NCBI RefSeq assembly: GCF_900117395.1
Contig: NZ_FPEG01000003.1
Span: 744,001-808,000 of the forward strand
Length of the DNA stretch: 64,000 nt
Reading direction: 5' to 3'
Origin: Agrococcus sp. Marseille-P2731
GTDB lineage: Bacteria; Actinomycetota; Actinomycetes; Actinomycetales; Microbacteriaceae
Both the position numbers and the translations under genes were made by a program. Each line of letters starts with the position of its first letter. Position 1 is the first letter of the stretch. Shown one piece after another: positions 44,411-52,464 of the stretch. Below the pieces are notes generated by a model. The model made no database searches. It was not told the origin of the DNA and saw only the letters and a program-made list of their open reading frames with translations.

Positions 44411-44628
44411 CGACTCACGATGCCGAGCCGGAAGAGGTCACGACCCCTTCGGACACCCCTGAGGGCAGCGAGACGCCCGAGGAGGCGCAGCGGCGCAAGT
44501 TCCGCGAGGCGCTCGACAAGAAGAAGCTCGGCCACCACGGCCAGGGCATGGCCGGGCAGACGAACGTGCAGGGCGCGCACACCGGCCCCGCCGTGCAGAA
44601 GCGCGTGCACCGCCGCAAGAGCGGCTGA
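44407..44628 (+). CDS. DUF5302-type small protein
   Basis: This is a 73-aa hydrophilic protein: MTTHDAEPEEVTTPSDTPEG, then the conserved RRKFREALDKKK and GHHGQGMAGQ, ending in a lysine/arginine-rich tail. This matches the small actinobacterial family DUF5302, of unknown function. The ATG overlaps the stop of the DUF998 gene. Because of the frameshift upstream, the DUF998 frame reads into this gene; that fused reading is not real. Confidence 0.82.
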   Translation: MTTHDAEPEEVTTPSDTPEGSETPEEAQRRKFREALDKKKLGHHGQGMAGQTNVQGAHTGPAVQKRVHRRKSG

Positions 44629-44663
44629 CGCACCGAGTCGAGGACCGAACGCGGGCAGCGGGC

Positions 44664-44750
44664 GATCCGTCCTCTGCTCGGTGCGGATCGCCGATCCGTC
44701 CTCTGCTCGGTGCGGATCGCCGATCCATCCTGATCACGGCGCGGATCGCC
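44664..44750 (+). repeat. Three 29-bp tandem repeats
   Basis: GATCCGTCCTCTGCTCGGTG followed by CGGATCGCC repeats at 44664 and 44693 without change. A third copy at 44722-44750 has diverged in the middle. The repeats lie between the convergent DUF5302 and MBL genes. No spacers, so not a CRISPR array. Confidence 0.88.
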
Positions 44751-44811
44751 GAGTCGCGCTCGCTCGCGACGGCCAGTGCGCTCCTGCAGGCAGGGGCCGT
44801 GCGGGCGGTCC

Positions 44812-45543
44812 TCAGTCGGTCGCGGCGAGGTGCGCCAGCTGCGCCGCCATGGACGCGCGCGCAGCGAAGCGGATCTCGTCGTCGACGTCGGCGTAGACCC
44901 GGTCCGTGATGGCGTCGAGGTCGGCGTCCTCGGCACTCGTGCCGAGCTCGGCGACCGCGTCGCGCACCTCTGCCAGGCGCTGCTTGCGGTGCTCGCGGTA
45001 CTCGCGCGCGGCCTCCGCGATCGAGGCTCGCGGGTCGCCGTGGCCGGGCAGCACCTCGAGATCGCCGAGCGCCTCGAGCTTGTCGAGCGTCGCGAGGAAC
45101 GCGCTCACCGAGCCGTCGGGGTGCATGATCACCGTGGAGCCGCGGCCGAGGACCGTGTCGCCCGTGAGCACCGCCTGACCGGGCACCACGATCGAGATCG
45201 AGTCGGAGGTGTGCCCGGGGGTGGCGAGGATCTGCAGCTCGACGTCGTCGACCGGGATCCACTCGCCGTCGACGAGGGGCTCGCCCCGCAGGCAGTGGTC
45301 GGGATCGAAGGCGCGCAGCTCTGCGCCTGTCGAGCGCGCGAGCTCGCTCGCCCCCTCGCTGTGATCCGCGTGCCCGTGCGTGATGAGGATCAGCCGCGGG
45401 CGCAGCGCCACGAGCGGCTCGAGGTGCTCGGGGTCGGCGGGCCCCGGATCAACGACCACCTGGCCGCCGAGCACGTAGGTGTTCGTGCCGTCGAGGGTCA
45501 TGAGGCCAGGGTTTGGCGCGAGGATGCGCTGGATGTCGACCAT
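44812..45543 (-). CDS. Metallo-beta-lactamase-fold hydrolase (LACTB2/RNase-like group)
   Basis: This is a 243-aa protein with the metal motif THGHADHS (His56, His58, Asp60, His61), the downstream ATPGHTSDS and LTGDTVLG blocks and VLPGHGDPR, followed by a C-terminal helical segment (HRKQRLAEV ...) typical of LACTB2-like hydrolases. The substrate is unknown; relatives act on RNA or thioesters. TAGGGT lies 7 nt before the ATG (45556-45551), suggesting a leaderless transcript. It is divergent from rmuC. Confidence 0.85.
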   Translation of the reverse strand: MVDIQRILAPNPGLMTLDGTNTYVLGGQVVVDPGPADPEHLEPLVALRPRLILITHGHADHSEGASELARSTGAELRAFDPDHCLRGEPLVDGEWIPVDDVELQILATPGHTSDSISIVVPGQAVLTGDTVLGRGSTVIMHPDGSVSAFLATLDKLEALGDLEVLPGHGDPRASIAEAAREYREHRKQRLAEVRDAVAELGTSAEDADLDAITDRVYADVDDEIRFAARASMAAQLAHLAATD

Positions 45544-45626
45544 GGCAACGACCCTACGCGCGCCGGGCGTCTCGCGCGCTGGGCGCGGCGCGCTCGGATG
45601 TGGGCGGCCTCTGGTGCGATGGGGTC

Positions 45627-47111
45627 ATGGATCCGCTCATCGTCGTCGTCGCCCTCCTCGCGGTCGTGCTGGCGGGCGGGCTCGGCGCGTGGCTCGGCAT
45701 GCGGGCCGGTGCCGCGCGCGCGAGCGGCGCGCTCGAGGCGACGCGCAGCCGGCTCGAGATGCTCGAGCACGAGCGCGAGCGGGAGCGCGACATGGCCGAC
45801 CGCCGGCATGCAGCGCAGCTCGAGGAGGTGCGCGATGAGGCCCAGCGCCGCGTCGCTGACGAGCGCGAGCGCGGCCGCGAGGCGATCGCCGAGCTGCAGG
45901 CCGATGCGCAGCGCCGGGCCGACGAGTTCGCGCAGCTCTCCCGCGCCGCGCTCGAGCGCAACTCCGCGGTCTTCCTCGAGCAGGCCGAGGAGCGACTGCG
46001 GCGCTCGAGCAGCGAGGGCGCGGCAGAGCTCGCCAAGCGCGAGGCCGCCGTCCAGCAGCTCGTCGAGCCGCTGTCGAAGTCGCTGGAATCGGTGCGCGGC
46101 GAGGTGACGGCCGCCGAGAAGGCGCGCGCCGAGGCGAGCGCGGCCCTCGCCGAGCAGCTGCAGGCCATGCGCTCCTCCTCCGAGCAGCTCTCGCTCGAGA
46201 CGCGGCAGCTCGTGAACGCCCTGCGCGCTCCGCAGGTGCGCGGGCGCTGGGGCGAGCTGCAGCTGCGCCGCGTCGTCGAGGCCGCCGGCATGCTCGAGCA
46301 CGTCGACTTCACCGAGCAGGCGCACCACGTCACCGACGACGGCGCCCTGCGCCCCGACATGCTCGTGCACCTGGCCGGCGACAAGCAGATCATCGTCGAT
46401 GCGAAGGTCGCCTTCAGCGGCTACCTCGAGGCGATGGAGGCACGCGACGACGCCACCCGCGACAAGCGGCTCGACGCGCACGCCAGGCACCTGCGCGACC
46501 ACATCGACCAGCTCGGCTCGAAGGCCTACTGGGAGGCCGTGCCCGGCACCCCGGAGTTCGTCGTGATGTTCGTGCCGGCCGAGCCCTTCCTCAACGCCGC
46601 GCTCGAGCGCGACCCCTCGCTCTTCGAGCGGGCCTTCGATCGCAACGTGGTGCTCGCGACCCCAGCGACCCTCGTCGCGCTGCTGCGCACGGTCGGCTAC
46701 ACGTGGCGCCAGGAGCAGCTCGCGAGCGAGGCCCTGCAGGTGCTCGAGGTGGGCCGCGAGCTGCACAAGCGCCTCGGCACGATGGGCACGCACCTGACGA
46801 CGCTCGGCACGCGGCTCAACAAGACCGTCGAGGCGTACAACGCGTTCAACGCATCCCTCGACCGCAACGTCGTCACGCAGGCGCGGCGCTTCTCGAGCCT
46901 GCAGGGGCTCGAGCCCTCGCTCGAGCGCAACGCGCCCCTCGAGGTGCTCGCGGTGCCGGCGCAGAAGGCCGACCTGCACGCGGCCAGCACGGCGGACGCG
47001 CGAAGCACGGCCCATGCGGAGGACCCGACCGAGGGCACCCGCGCCGACCGCGAGATCCGCGAGATGACGCGCGAGTTGAGCACGGGAGAGGGCGACTCGG
47101 CGATAGCGTGA
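45627..47111 (+). CDS. rmuC: DNA recombination protein RmuC
   Basis: This is a 494-aa protein with one N-terminal TM segment (about residues 3-25), a long charged coiled coil (about 35-205) and the RmuC nuclease-like domain (RGRWGELQLRRVVEAAGM near 214; DAKVAFSGYLEA and VVMFVPAEPFLNAAL). RmuC limits DNA inversions and is predicted to have a nuclease-fold core. The C-terminal 45 residues are Ala/Glu/Arg-rich. It precedes the Nudix gene by 4 nt. Confidence 0.92.
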   Translation: MDPLIVVVALLAVVLAGGLGAWLGMRAGAARASGALEATRSRLEMLEHERERERDMADRRHAAQLEEVRDEAQRRVADERERGREAIAELQADAQRRADEFAQLSRAALERNSAVFLEQAEERLRRSSSEGAAELAKREAAVQQLVEPLSKSLESVRGEVTAAEKARAEASAALAEQLQAMRSSSEQLSLETRQLVNALRAPQVRGRWGELQLRRVVEAAGMLEHVDFTEQAHHVTDDGALRPDMLVHLAGDKQIIVDAKVAFSGYLEAMEARDDATRDKRLDAHARHLRDHIDQLGSKAYWEAVPGTPEFVVMFVPAEPFLNAALERDPSLFERAFDRNVVLATPATLVALLRTVGYTWRQEQLASEALQVLEVGRELHKRLGTMGTHLTTLGTRLNKTVEAYNAFNASLDRNVVTQARRFSSLQGLEPSLERNAPLEVLAVPAQKADLHAASTADARSTAHAEDPTEGTRADREIREMTRELSTGEGDSAIA

Positions 47112-47115
47112 CCGC

Positions 47116-47766
47116 GTGACCGCCATTCGCACCGCCGCGACCCTCGTGCTCATGCGCGACGGCTCCGGCGCCATCGAGGTGCTGCTGCTGCAGCGGCCCG
47201 ACCGCGGCTCGTTCGCCGGCGGCTGGGTGTTCCCCGGCGGCAAGGTCGAGCCCGTCGACGCGGTGTCGGACGACGCCGAGCTGACGGCTCGCAACGCCGC
47301 CGTGCGCGAGACGGCCGAGGAGACCGGGCTGATCGCCGAGCCCGAGTCGCTCGTCCCGCTCTCGCACTGGTCGCCGCCCGTGCAGCTCGACACGAAGTTC
47401 CTCACCTGGTTCTTCGTCGCCGAAGCACCCGACGGCGAGATCGTGCCGCAGCCCTCAGAGGTCGTCGACCACCTCTGGATCAGGCCGGCGGATGCGTTGA
47501 AGCGCCACGGCGCGGGCGGCCTGCGGCTCTTCCCGCCCACGTGGGTGACGCTCGACACCCTGATGGCCTACCCGACGGTCGAGAGCGCGCTCGCCGGGCT
47601 GCGGCAGCACGAGCTGCGCGTCTATGCGACGAAGCAGGACTCCGCGCGCGGCCTGGCCATCTGGGAGGGCGACGAGGGCTACGAGGCTGACGCGCCCGAC
47701 ACCGAGGAGGGCCCGCGCCACCGGCTGCACGTCGGCTCGCTGCCCTGGAGGTTCGAGCACCGCTGA
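47116..47766 (+). CDS. Nudix hydrolase, NUDT7/NUDT19-like
   Basis: This is a 216-aa protein. The Nudix box is WVFPGGKVEPVDAV ... AAVRETAEETGL; about 16 extra residues separate the GG and REXXEE halves, as in the NUDT19/CoA-hydrolase type rather than MutT. The substrate is unknown; CoA derivatives are a fair guess. TAGCGT (47104-47109) lies 6 nt before the GTG, so the gene probably has its own leaderless promoter inside the end of rmuC. Confidence 0.85.
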   Translation: MTAIRTAATLVLMRDGSGAIEVLLLQRPDRGSFAGGWVFPGGKVEPVDAVSDDAELTARNAAVRETAEETGLIAEPESLVPLSHWSPPVQLDTKFLTWFFVAEAPDGEIVPQPSEVVDHLWIRPADALKRHGAGGLRLFPPTWVTLDTLMAYPTVESALAGLRQHELRVYATKQDSARGLAIWEGDEGYEADAPDTEEGPRHRLHVGSLPWRFEHR

Positions 47767-47777
47767 GCGTGGCCGCT

Positions 47778-47801
47778 CCGGGGCGGCTTCCGCCGCCCCG
47801 G
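47778..47801. terminator. Bidirectional terminator between Nudix and GltS genes
   Basis: CCGGGGCGGC (47778-47787), TTCC loop and GCCGCCCCGG (47792-47801): a perfect 10-bp stem between two convergent genes. Confidence 0.88.
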
Positions 47802-47807
47802 TCCACC

Positions 47808-49196
47808 TCATCCGAGCGCCGAGGTCGCCTGCAGCTCAGCCGCGCGCTTCCGAGGCGACTTCCAGACACCCGTGACCTTCGCGAGCAGGATGAGCGCCGC
47901 GCAGATGACGACGCACCCGACACCGACCCAGAGGTTGCCCCAGTTCGCGACGGCGACCGGGAACAGCGCGGTGAGCAGACCGCCCCCGACGAACGGGCTC
48001 GCGAACGGAGCGCGGAGGGCGAAGCCGCGGAACGCGCCGGTCTTGAGGTTCGGGTCGGCGGCACGCAGCAGCACGAGCCCGACGGACACGACGCCTGTCA
48101 TCGCACCGAAGTTCACGATGCTGTTCTCCACCCAGTCCTTGGCGAAGATCCTCGGGCCGATCCAGTAGAAGATCGCGACGCTCATGGCAGCCACGATGAT
48201 GAGCGAGATCAGGAGCGCCTGCCAGTTGTCGAGCAGCACGGGCAGCGAGAGCGCTGCGACCGCGGCGACCACGAGGAAGTCGAGCGCGATGCCGGTGATC
48301 GCGTTGAGCGTCGCCTTGTCGACCAGCGCGTATGCGGGAGTGCGCTTGATGATCAGGTGCACGATGAGTCCGCCGATCATCGCGAGCGGGAACAGCGGCA
48401 CGCCGGTGATGACCATGTCGACGAGGATCTTCAGCCCGTAGCCGAGGAGCACGGCGACGGCGATGAGCGCGAAGTGGAACGCGAGGTTGTCGAGCGAGGC
48501 CCGGTTCAGGCGTCCCTGCGACTCGACCCGGGCCTCGGCGATCGGCAGGATGTCGGTGGTGGTCCCCTTGGCACCGCCCCCGGCGTTGAGCAGCTGCCCT
48601 CGACGAACCGCGATGTTGATCAGCACCATGCCGCCGACGATGCCGAAGACCAGGCCCGCCGTCGCAGAGCCGAGGCCGAGCGACGAGCCCTCGGCCCAGC
48701 CGAGGGCCGAGTAGGCCTCCTCCATGCCCGCCGCGGTGCCGTGACCGCCGGGCCACGAGACCTCGAAGATCGTCGAGAAGAGCGCGTTCGTGCCGAAGAG
48801 GGGCGTGAAGACCAGGAAGGTCAGCAGCGCCGGCACAGCGATCACCGCGAAGCTGCTGAAGTAGGAGTAGAAGACGTGCGGCGCAGCCTCCTTGACCGCC
48901 TCGCGCGCCTTCGGGAGGTTCTCTCCGAGCAGCATCGGAGCGAACACGATCGTGATCAGGATTCCGGCGAGCGCAGACCACGTGCCGCTCACCTCTTCCG
49001 GCACCACGCCGGTGGCGTGCGGGCCCAGGATGAGGCCGATGATGCCACCGATGAGCGCGGCGGGGATGAAGTAGCGGCGCAGGGCCGGGATGAGTGCTCG
49101 CAGCAGCACGCCCGCGAGCAGCAGCACACCGAGCAGGCTCACTGCGATCAGCAGCGAACCCAGCGCACCGGAATCGATGGCGACGAGGTCTGGCAT
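47808..49196 (-). CDS. Sodium:glutamate symporter-like transporter (GltS/ESS family)
   Basis: This is a 462-aa membrane protein with about eleven hydrophobic segments. The ESS-family pattern is visible in FSTIFEVSWPGGHGTAAGM (about residues 140-158), GFVFGI-type helices and SIVNFGAMTGVVSVGLVLLRAADP (about 355-378), the inverted-repeat GxxGT loops that bind glutamate and Na+. AAGGAGG lies 6 nt before the ATG. It follows the FAD oxidase gene on the same strand by 24 nt, so import and oxidation of the same amino acid is likely. Glutamate itself is not certain. Confidence 0.85.
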   Translation of the reverse strand: MPDLVAIDSGALGSLLIAVSLLGVLLLAGVLLRALIPALRRYFIPAALIGGIIGLILGPHATGVVPEEVSGTWSALAGILITIVFAPMLLGENLPKAREAVKEAAPHVFYSYFSSFAVIAVPALLTFLVFTPLFGTNALFSTIFEVSWPGGHGTAAGMEEAYSALGWAEGSSLGLGSATAGLVFGIVGGMVLINIAVRRGQLLNAGGGAKGTTTDILPIAEARVESQGRLNRASLDNLAFHFALIAVAVLLGYGLKILVDMVITGVPLFPLAMIGGLIVHLIIKRTPAYALVDKATLNAITGIALDFLVVAAVAALSLPVLLDNWQALLISLIIVAAMSVAIFYWIGPRIFAKDWVENSIVNFGAMTGVVSVGLVLLRAADPNLKTGAFRGFALRAPFASPFVGGGLLTALFPVAVANWGNLWVGVGCVVICAALILLAKVTGVWKSPRKRAAELQATSALG

Positions 49197-49220
49197 CTTT
49201 GCCTCCTTGGTCTGGACAGG

Positions 49221-50348
49221 TCAGTGGAAGCGGTCGGGGCTGAACGGCGCCAGGAGCGCAGACCGCGAGTCGTGCAGCAGCATGGTCGCCAGGTGTCGCG
49301 CGACCACGGGCGCGATGGCCCACCCGTGCCCCGACCAGCCCGTGGCCACGGACAGGTTGGGGCCGCATCGGCCGATGATGGGGATCTGATCGACGGAGGC
49401 GCTCTCAGCCCTAGACACGTCGGCATCCACCACCTCGAGACCGGTGAGATACGGAAAGACCGCTTCGAGCACCGCGATGTTGCCGCGGATGCGCTCTTCG
49501 TCGGGAACGCCTCCGGCCGGCGTCGCTCGACCGCGCCATCCGCCGCTCAGCATGAGCTCATCGCCGAGCACCTTCACCGACAGCGGACGCGTCTCGTGGC
49601 CTGTGAGCATCGGGATCTGGGGAGCGACCAAGCTGCGCAGGCGAAGCGCCTGCGGGTAGACGGACCAGAGCGGGAGCTCCTGACCCGCGGCGGCGAGCAC
49701 GAGATCGCGCACGCCGGTGTTGTTGGCCAGGAGGACCTCCCTCCCGACTCGGATGCGCTCGCCCTGCGCCGTGATGACCGCTCGGACGCGCCCTGCAGCG
49801 TCGACCTCGAGGTCGGCGACGTGCGTCTGCTCGACCACCTGGACGCCGAGGCGGCGCGCTGCCTGCGCGTACGCCTCCGTCGTCTTCGCGTGCGAGGCGA
49901 CACCATCGGTCTGCACGAAGCTCGCCCCCTGGACAGCCGGAGAGATGCCCGGATACTCGCGCTCGACGCGACGCCGATCCCAGACCTCAGCGACTACACC
50001 GAGGCCGCGGTGCGCCTTCGCGTAGACCTCGGCCGCGTCCAGGCCCTTGAAGCCGGTGCTGGCGGGGCCGTCGATGAGGTAGACGCCACCCGTGCGGCGG
50101 TACCCGGTCGGGGCTCCGAGCTCCTCGTGCAGCGTGGGCCAGAGGGAGTTCGCCTCAGCCATCAGCGGCAGCTCGCGAAGATCGCGTCGGTTGGCGCGCA
50201 CCCCGCGCTCTCCGAAGCCGCCGGACGCGCCGCTCGCGACGACCCCCGCCTCGAGCACCGTGACCGATGCTGCGCCGCCGAGCGCGAGGTGGTACGCCGT
50301 TGCCAGGCCGTGCACTCCGCCGCCGACGATGACGAACTCCGCGTCCAT
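49221..50348 (-). CDS. DAO-family FAD-dependent amine/amino-acid oxidase (copy A)
   Basis: This is a 375-aa protein. The FAD fold is FVIVGGGVHGLATAYHLA with VLEAG (about residues 5-37) and GASGGFGERGVRAN; the C-terminal block is DQIPIIGRCGPNLSVATGWSGHGWAIAP (about 320-347), as in sarcosine-oxidase-beta and D-amino-acid dehydrogenase-like enzymes. It should oxidise a secondary amine or D-amino acid. It is divergent from the RpiR regulator and cotranscribed with the transporter. Confidence 0.83.
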   Translation of the reverse strand: MDAEFVIVGGGVHGLATAYHLALGGAASVTVLEAGVVASGASGGFGERGVRANRRDLRELPLMAEANSLWPTLHEELGAPTGYRRTGGVYLIDGPASTGFKGLDAAEVYAKAHRGLGVVAEVWDRRRVEREYPGISPAVQGASFVQTDGVASHAKTTEAYAQAARRLGVQVVEQTHVADLEVDAAGRVRAVITAQGERIRVGREVLLANNTGVRDLVLAAAGQELPLWSVYPQALRLRSLVAPQIPMLTGHETRPLSVKVLGDELMLSGGWRGRATPAGGVPDEERIRGNIAVLEAVFPYLTGLEVVDADVSRAESASVDQIPIIGRCGPNLSVATGWSGHGWAIAPVVARHLATMLLHDSRSALLAPFSPDRFH

Positions 50349-50383
50349 GTACTTCTCCTGTCACTCGCACATTGCCTGTACCG

Positions 50384-50423
50384 TAGACTTTCCTCCAGTC
50401 AGTGTCAATTCTGGAAGATTTCC
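50384..50423. promoter_or_regulatory. Probable RpiR operator in the divergent region
   Basis: GGAAGATTTCC (50413-50423) is an imperfect palindrome of the GGAAA/TTTCC kind seen at RpiR/MurR sites, and TCCTCCAG upstream with CTGGAAGA form a second imperfect dyad around it. It lies between the divergent oxidase and regulator genes and upstream of the ATG chosen for the regulator. Confidence 0.5.
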
Positions 50424-50443
50424 TTCAGCGAGAGGATGGTCGC

Positions 50444-51298
50444 ATGTGGCCCCAGACACGCCCCAGCCTCACCCGCCTCGAGCAGGCCGTGGCGCTCTTC
50501 GCGCTGGAGCGCCCGCTGCAGTTCGCGACGGCGAGCGGCTCAGAGATCGCGCAGCACACCGGTACGAGCGAGGCGACCGTCGCGCGGACCGCGCAGAAGC
50601 TCGGCTTCGACAACATCAAGGAGATGAAGGCGTACTGCGCGAACGAGCTGCATGATCCCGGCAACCTCCAGACCGTGCTGAGGAGCAGGCTCGACGCGGT
50701 GTCCGTGACCGACGAAGATGATCCGAGCGCTAGTGCGGCGGCCGCGATGGCGCCGGTGCTGCGATCCGCAGCCGCACTGACCCTCGGTGTGCACGACAGC
50801 ATCGACTGGGGCGTCGCTGCTCGCGCGGTCGACGCGTGCAGCGCGGCCTCGAGCATCACCCTCTACGGGCTCGGCACAGCGTCGTTCATGGCCGGGTACG
50901 CAGATCTCGAGTTCGCGCGGATCGGCTTGCGCTCACGGGCAGTGACGGGTGGCGGACACGCGAACGCCGATGCCGCCTTCCGCACTGGCACGGATGACGC
51001 GGTGCTGATCGTCGCTCCGCGCGCGATGTTCCCCGATGTCGAGCGGTTCGCTGCGGCCGCTCTGCGGCTCACATCGCGCGTCTTCATCATCACGCAGGGC
51101 GCGGTCTCCGCCGATCTGCGCTCCGCAGGGGCGGAGGTGCTCCGCCTGCCGCCGACGCAGAGCAGTGCTGCCACCGAAGCGGCGAGCACGATGGCGCTCA
51201 TCGATGCGCTCGTGGCAGAGATCGCTCGACGCCACCCGCGACGCGCGATGGAGGCCAGGCAGCGCGCGCAGGCCTACCGCAGCGAGTTCTCGCGATGA
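50444..51298 (+). CDS. MurR/RpiR-family transcriptional regulator
   Basis: This is a 284-aa protein from ATG 50444 with an N-terminal HTH_6 domain (ATASGSEIAQHTGTSEATVARTAQKLGF, about residues 28-55) and a C-terminal SIS domain (about 110-260; LYGLGTASFMAGY and VAPRAMFPDV). SIS domains bind phosphorylated or small ligands. It is divergent from one oxidase and cotranscribed with another, so it probably controls both. A GTG at 50402 would add 14 residues but overlaps the likely operator; AGAGGA before 50444 supports the shorter start. Confidence 0.83.
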   Translation: MWPQTRPSLTRLEQAVALFALERPLQFATASGSEIAQHTGTSEATVARTAQKLGFDNIKEMKAYCANELHDPGNLQTVLRSRLDAVSVTDEDDPSASAAAAMAPVLRSAAALTLGVHDSIDWGVAARAVDACSAASSITLYGLGTASFMAGYADLEFARIGLRSRAVTGGGHANADAAFRTGTDDAVLIVAPRAMFPDVERFAAAALRLTSRVFIITQGAVSADLRSAGAEVLRLPPTQSSAATEAASTMALIDALVAEIARRHPRRAMEARQRAQAYRSEFSR

Positions 51299-52464
51299 CC
51301 GCAGCAGGGCCCGCATCGTCGCTGCACGTCGCGGTGGTCGGTGCCGGCTTCGTCGGCACGACCCTTGCCGACGCGCTCGTCGCGCGCGGCTGCCGCGTGA
51401 CGCTCGTCGACCAGTCAGGCGACGTCGCAGGGGCGACGTCGACGACGTTCGCGTGGCTCAACAGCCATCGCAAGCGGCCCGAGTCCTATCAAGCGCTGAA
51501 CCGCAGAGGCCTCGACGTCTGGCGCGGGCGCTTCGGCGATCGGCACGCAGCGCACGTCACCTGGGGCGGTCACGCGGTGATCGTCGCTCGAGCGGAGCAC
51601 GTGGAGACGCTGCGGGAGCGCGTCGTTCACCTGCGCTCGCTCGGTTACCCCGCCTCGTTCGTCCCCGTTGCAGGGGCCGCCGAACGCGTACCCGGCGCCG
51701 TCTCGCCCGGCGCCATCGCCGCTGAGTTCCCGCTCGAGGGGCACTGCGATCCGGGGCCGATCCGGGCGTCGCTGCTCGCCGGGCTCGCGGCGTCGGGCGC
51801 GTGCACCGTCGTCACGGATGCGGCAGTCGCGGTCGATGGAGCGGGAGTCGCGCTCCGCTCGGGTGGGCGCGTCGATGCCGACCGCGTCGTGCTCGCAGCC
51901 GGCAACGGAAGCGAGGCGCTCGCGGCGTCGGCCGGCTTCCGGCTGCCGCTCGTCGGCCCGCAGGCGGGCGGTGCGGCATGGGGCTTCCTGGCGCGCATCG
52001 TGGTGCCTTCGCACGGCATCGACCGAGTGCTCTCGACAGACGACGTGAACATCCGGCCGGACGGCCCGGACGCGCTGGTCGCGCAGTGCCTCGACCTCGA
52101 TCGCGCCGCCGGTCCGGACCACCAGCACGATCCGGAGATCGCAGCCGCGTTCGCGTCCCGCGTCATGCACCTCCTGCAGCGGGACGACGCGACCGTCGCG
52201 TCGGTGCGCGTCGGACACCGCGTAATTCCCGCCGACGGGCAGACCGTCGCTGGCCCGCTGGACGGCACGCCGGATGCGAGGACCTGGGCCGTCGTGACGC
52301 ACAGCGGCATCACCCTGGCTCCCCTGCTTGCAGAGCTCATCGCAGGAGAGCTCTGCGGGGGCGAGCCGAGCCCCCTGCTCGACGGCTTCCGACCCGGGCG
52401 CTTCGCTGCCGGGGGCAGGCAGTCCGAGGGCGTGGCTCCCGCTCGACGGCCCGGCGAGCAGTGA
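51295..52464 (+). CDS. DAO-family FAD-dependent oxidoreductase (copy B)
   Basis: This is a 389-aa protein. The FAD fold reads VAVVGAGFVGTTLADALVARG with VDQSGDVAGATSTTFAWLNSH (about residues 11-57); the C-terminal region has VRVGHRVIPADGQTVAGPLDG and VVTHSGITLAPLLAELIAGEL. It is not closely similar to copy A, and the ATSTTFAWLN stretch differs from GASGGFGERG. Its ATG overlaps the regulator stop. It presumably oxidises a related substrate or acts in the same route. Stops directly against the convergent DMT exporter gene. Confidence 0.8.
   Translation: MTAAGPASSLHVAVVGAGFVGTTLADALVARGCRVTLVDQSGDVAGATSTTFAWLNSHRKRPESYQALNRRGLDVWRGRFGDRHAAHVTWGGHAVIVARAEHVETLRERVVHLRSLGYPASFVPVAGAAERVPGAVSPGAIAAEFPLEGHCDPGPIRASLLAGLAASGACTVVTDAAVAVDGAGVALRSGGRVDADRVVLAAGNGSEALAASAGFRLPLVGPQAGGAAWGFLARIVVPSHGIDRVLSTDDVNIRPDGPDALVAQCLDLDRAAGPDHQHDPEIAAAFASRVMHLLQRDDATVASVRVGHRVIPADGQTVAGPLDGTPDARTWAVVTHSGITLAPLLAELIAGELCGGEPSPLLDGFRPGRFAAGGRQSEGVAPARRPGEQ

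Noticed and set aside
42637..44628. A single 663-codon fusion of DUF998 and DUF5302
   Set aside because: The middle of the fused reading is Arg/His-rich nonsense and the proper DUF998 C-terminus lies in the next frame, ending in an ATGA overlap. A one-base frameshift explains it.
50372..50389. TTGCCT and TAGACT as a promoter for the RpiR gene
   Set aside because: The two boxes are only 6 bp apart, so they cannot be the -35 and -10 of one promoter.
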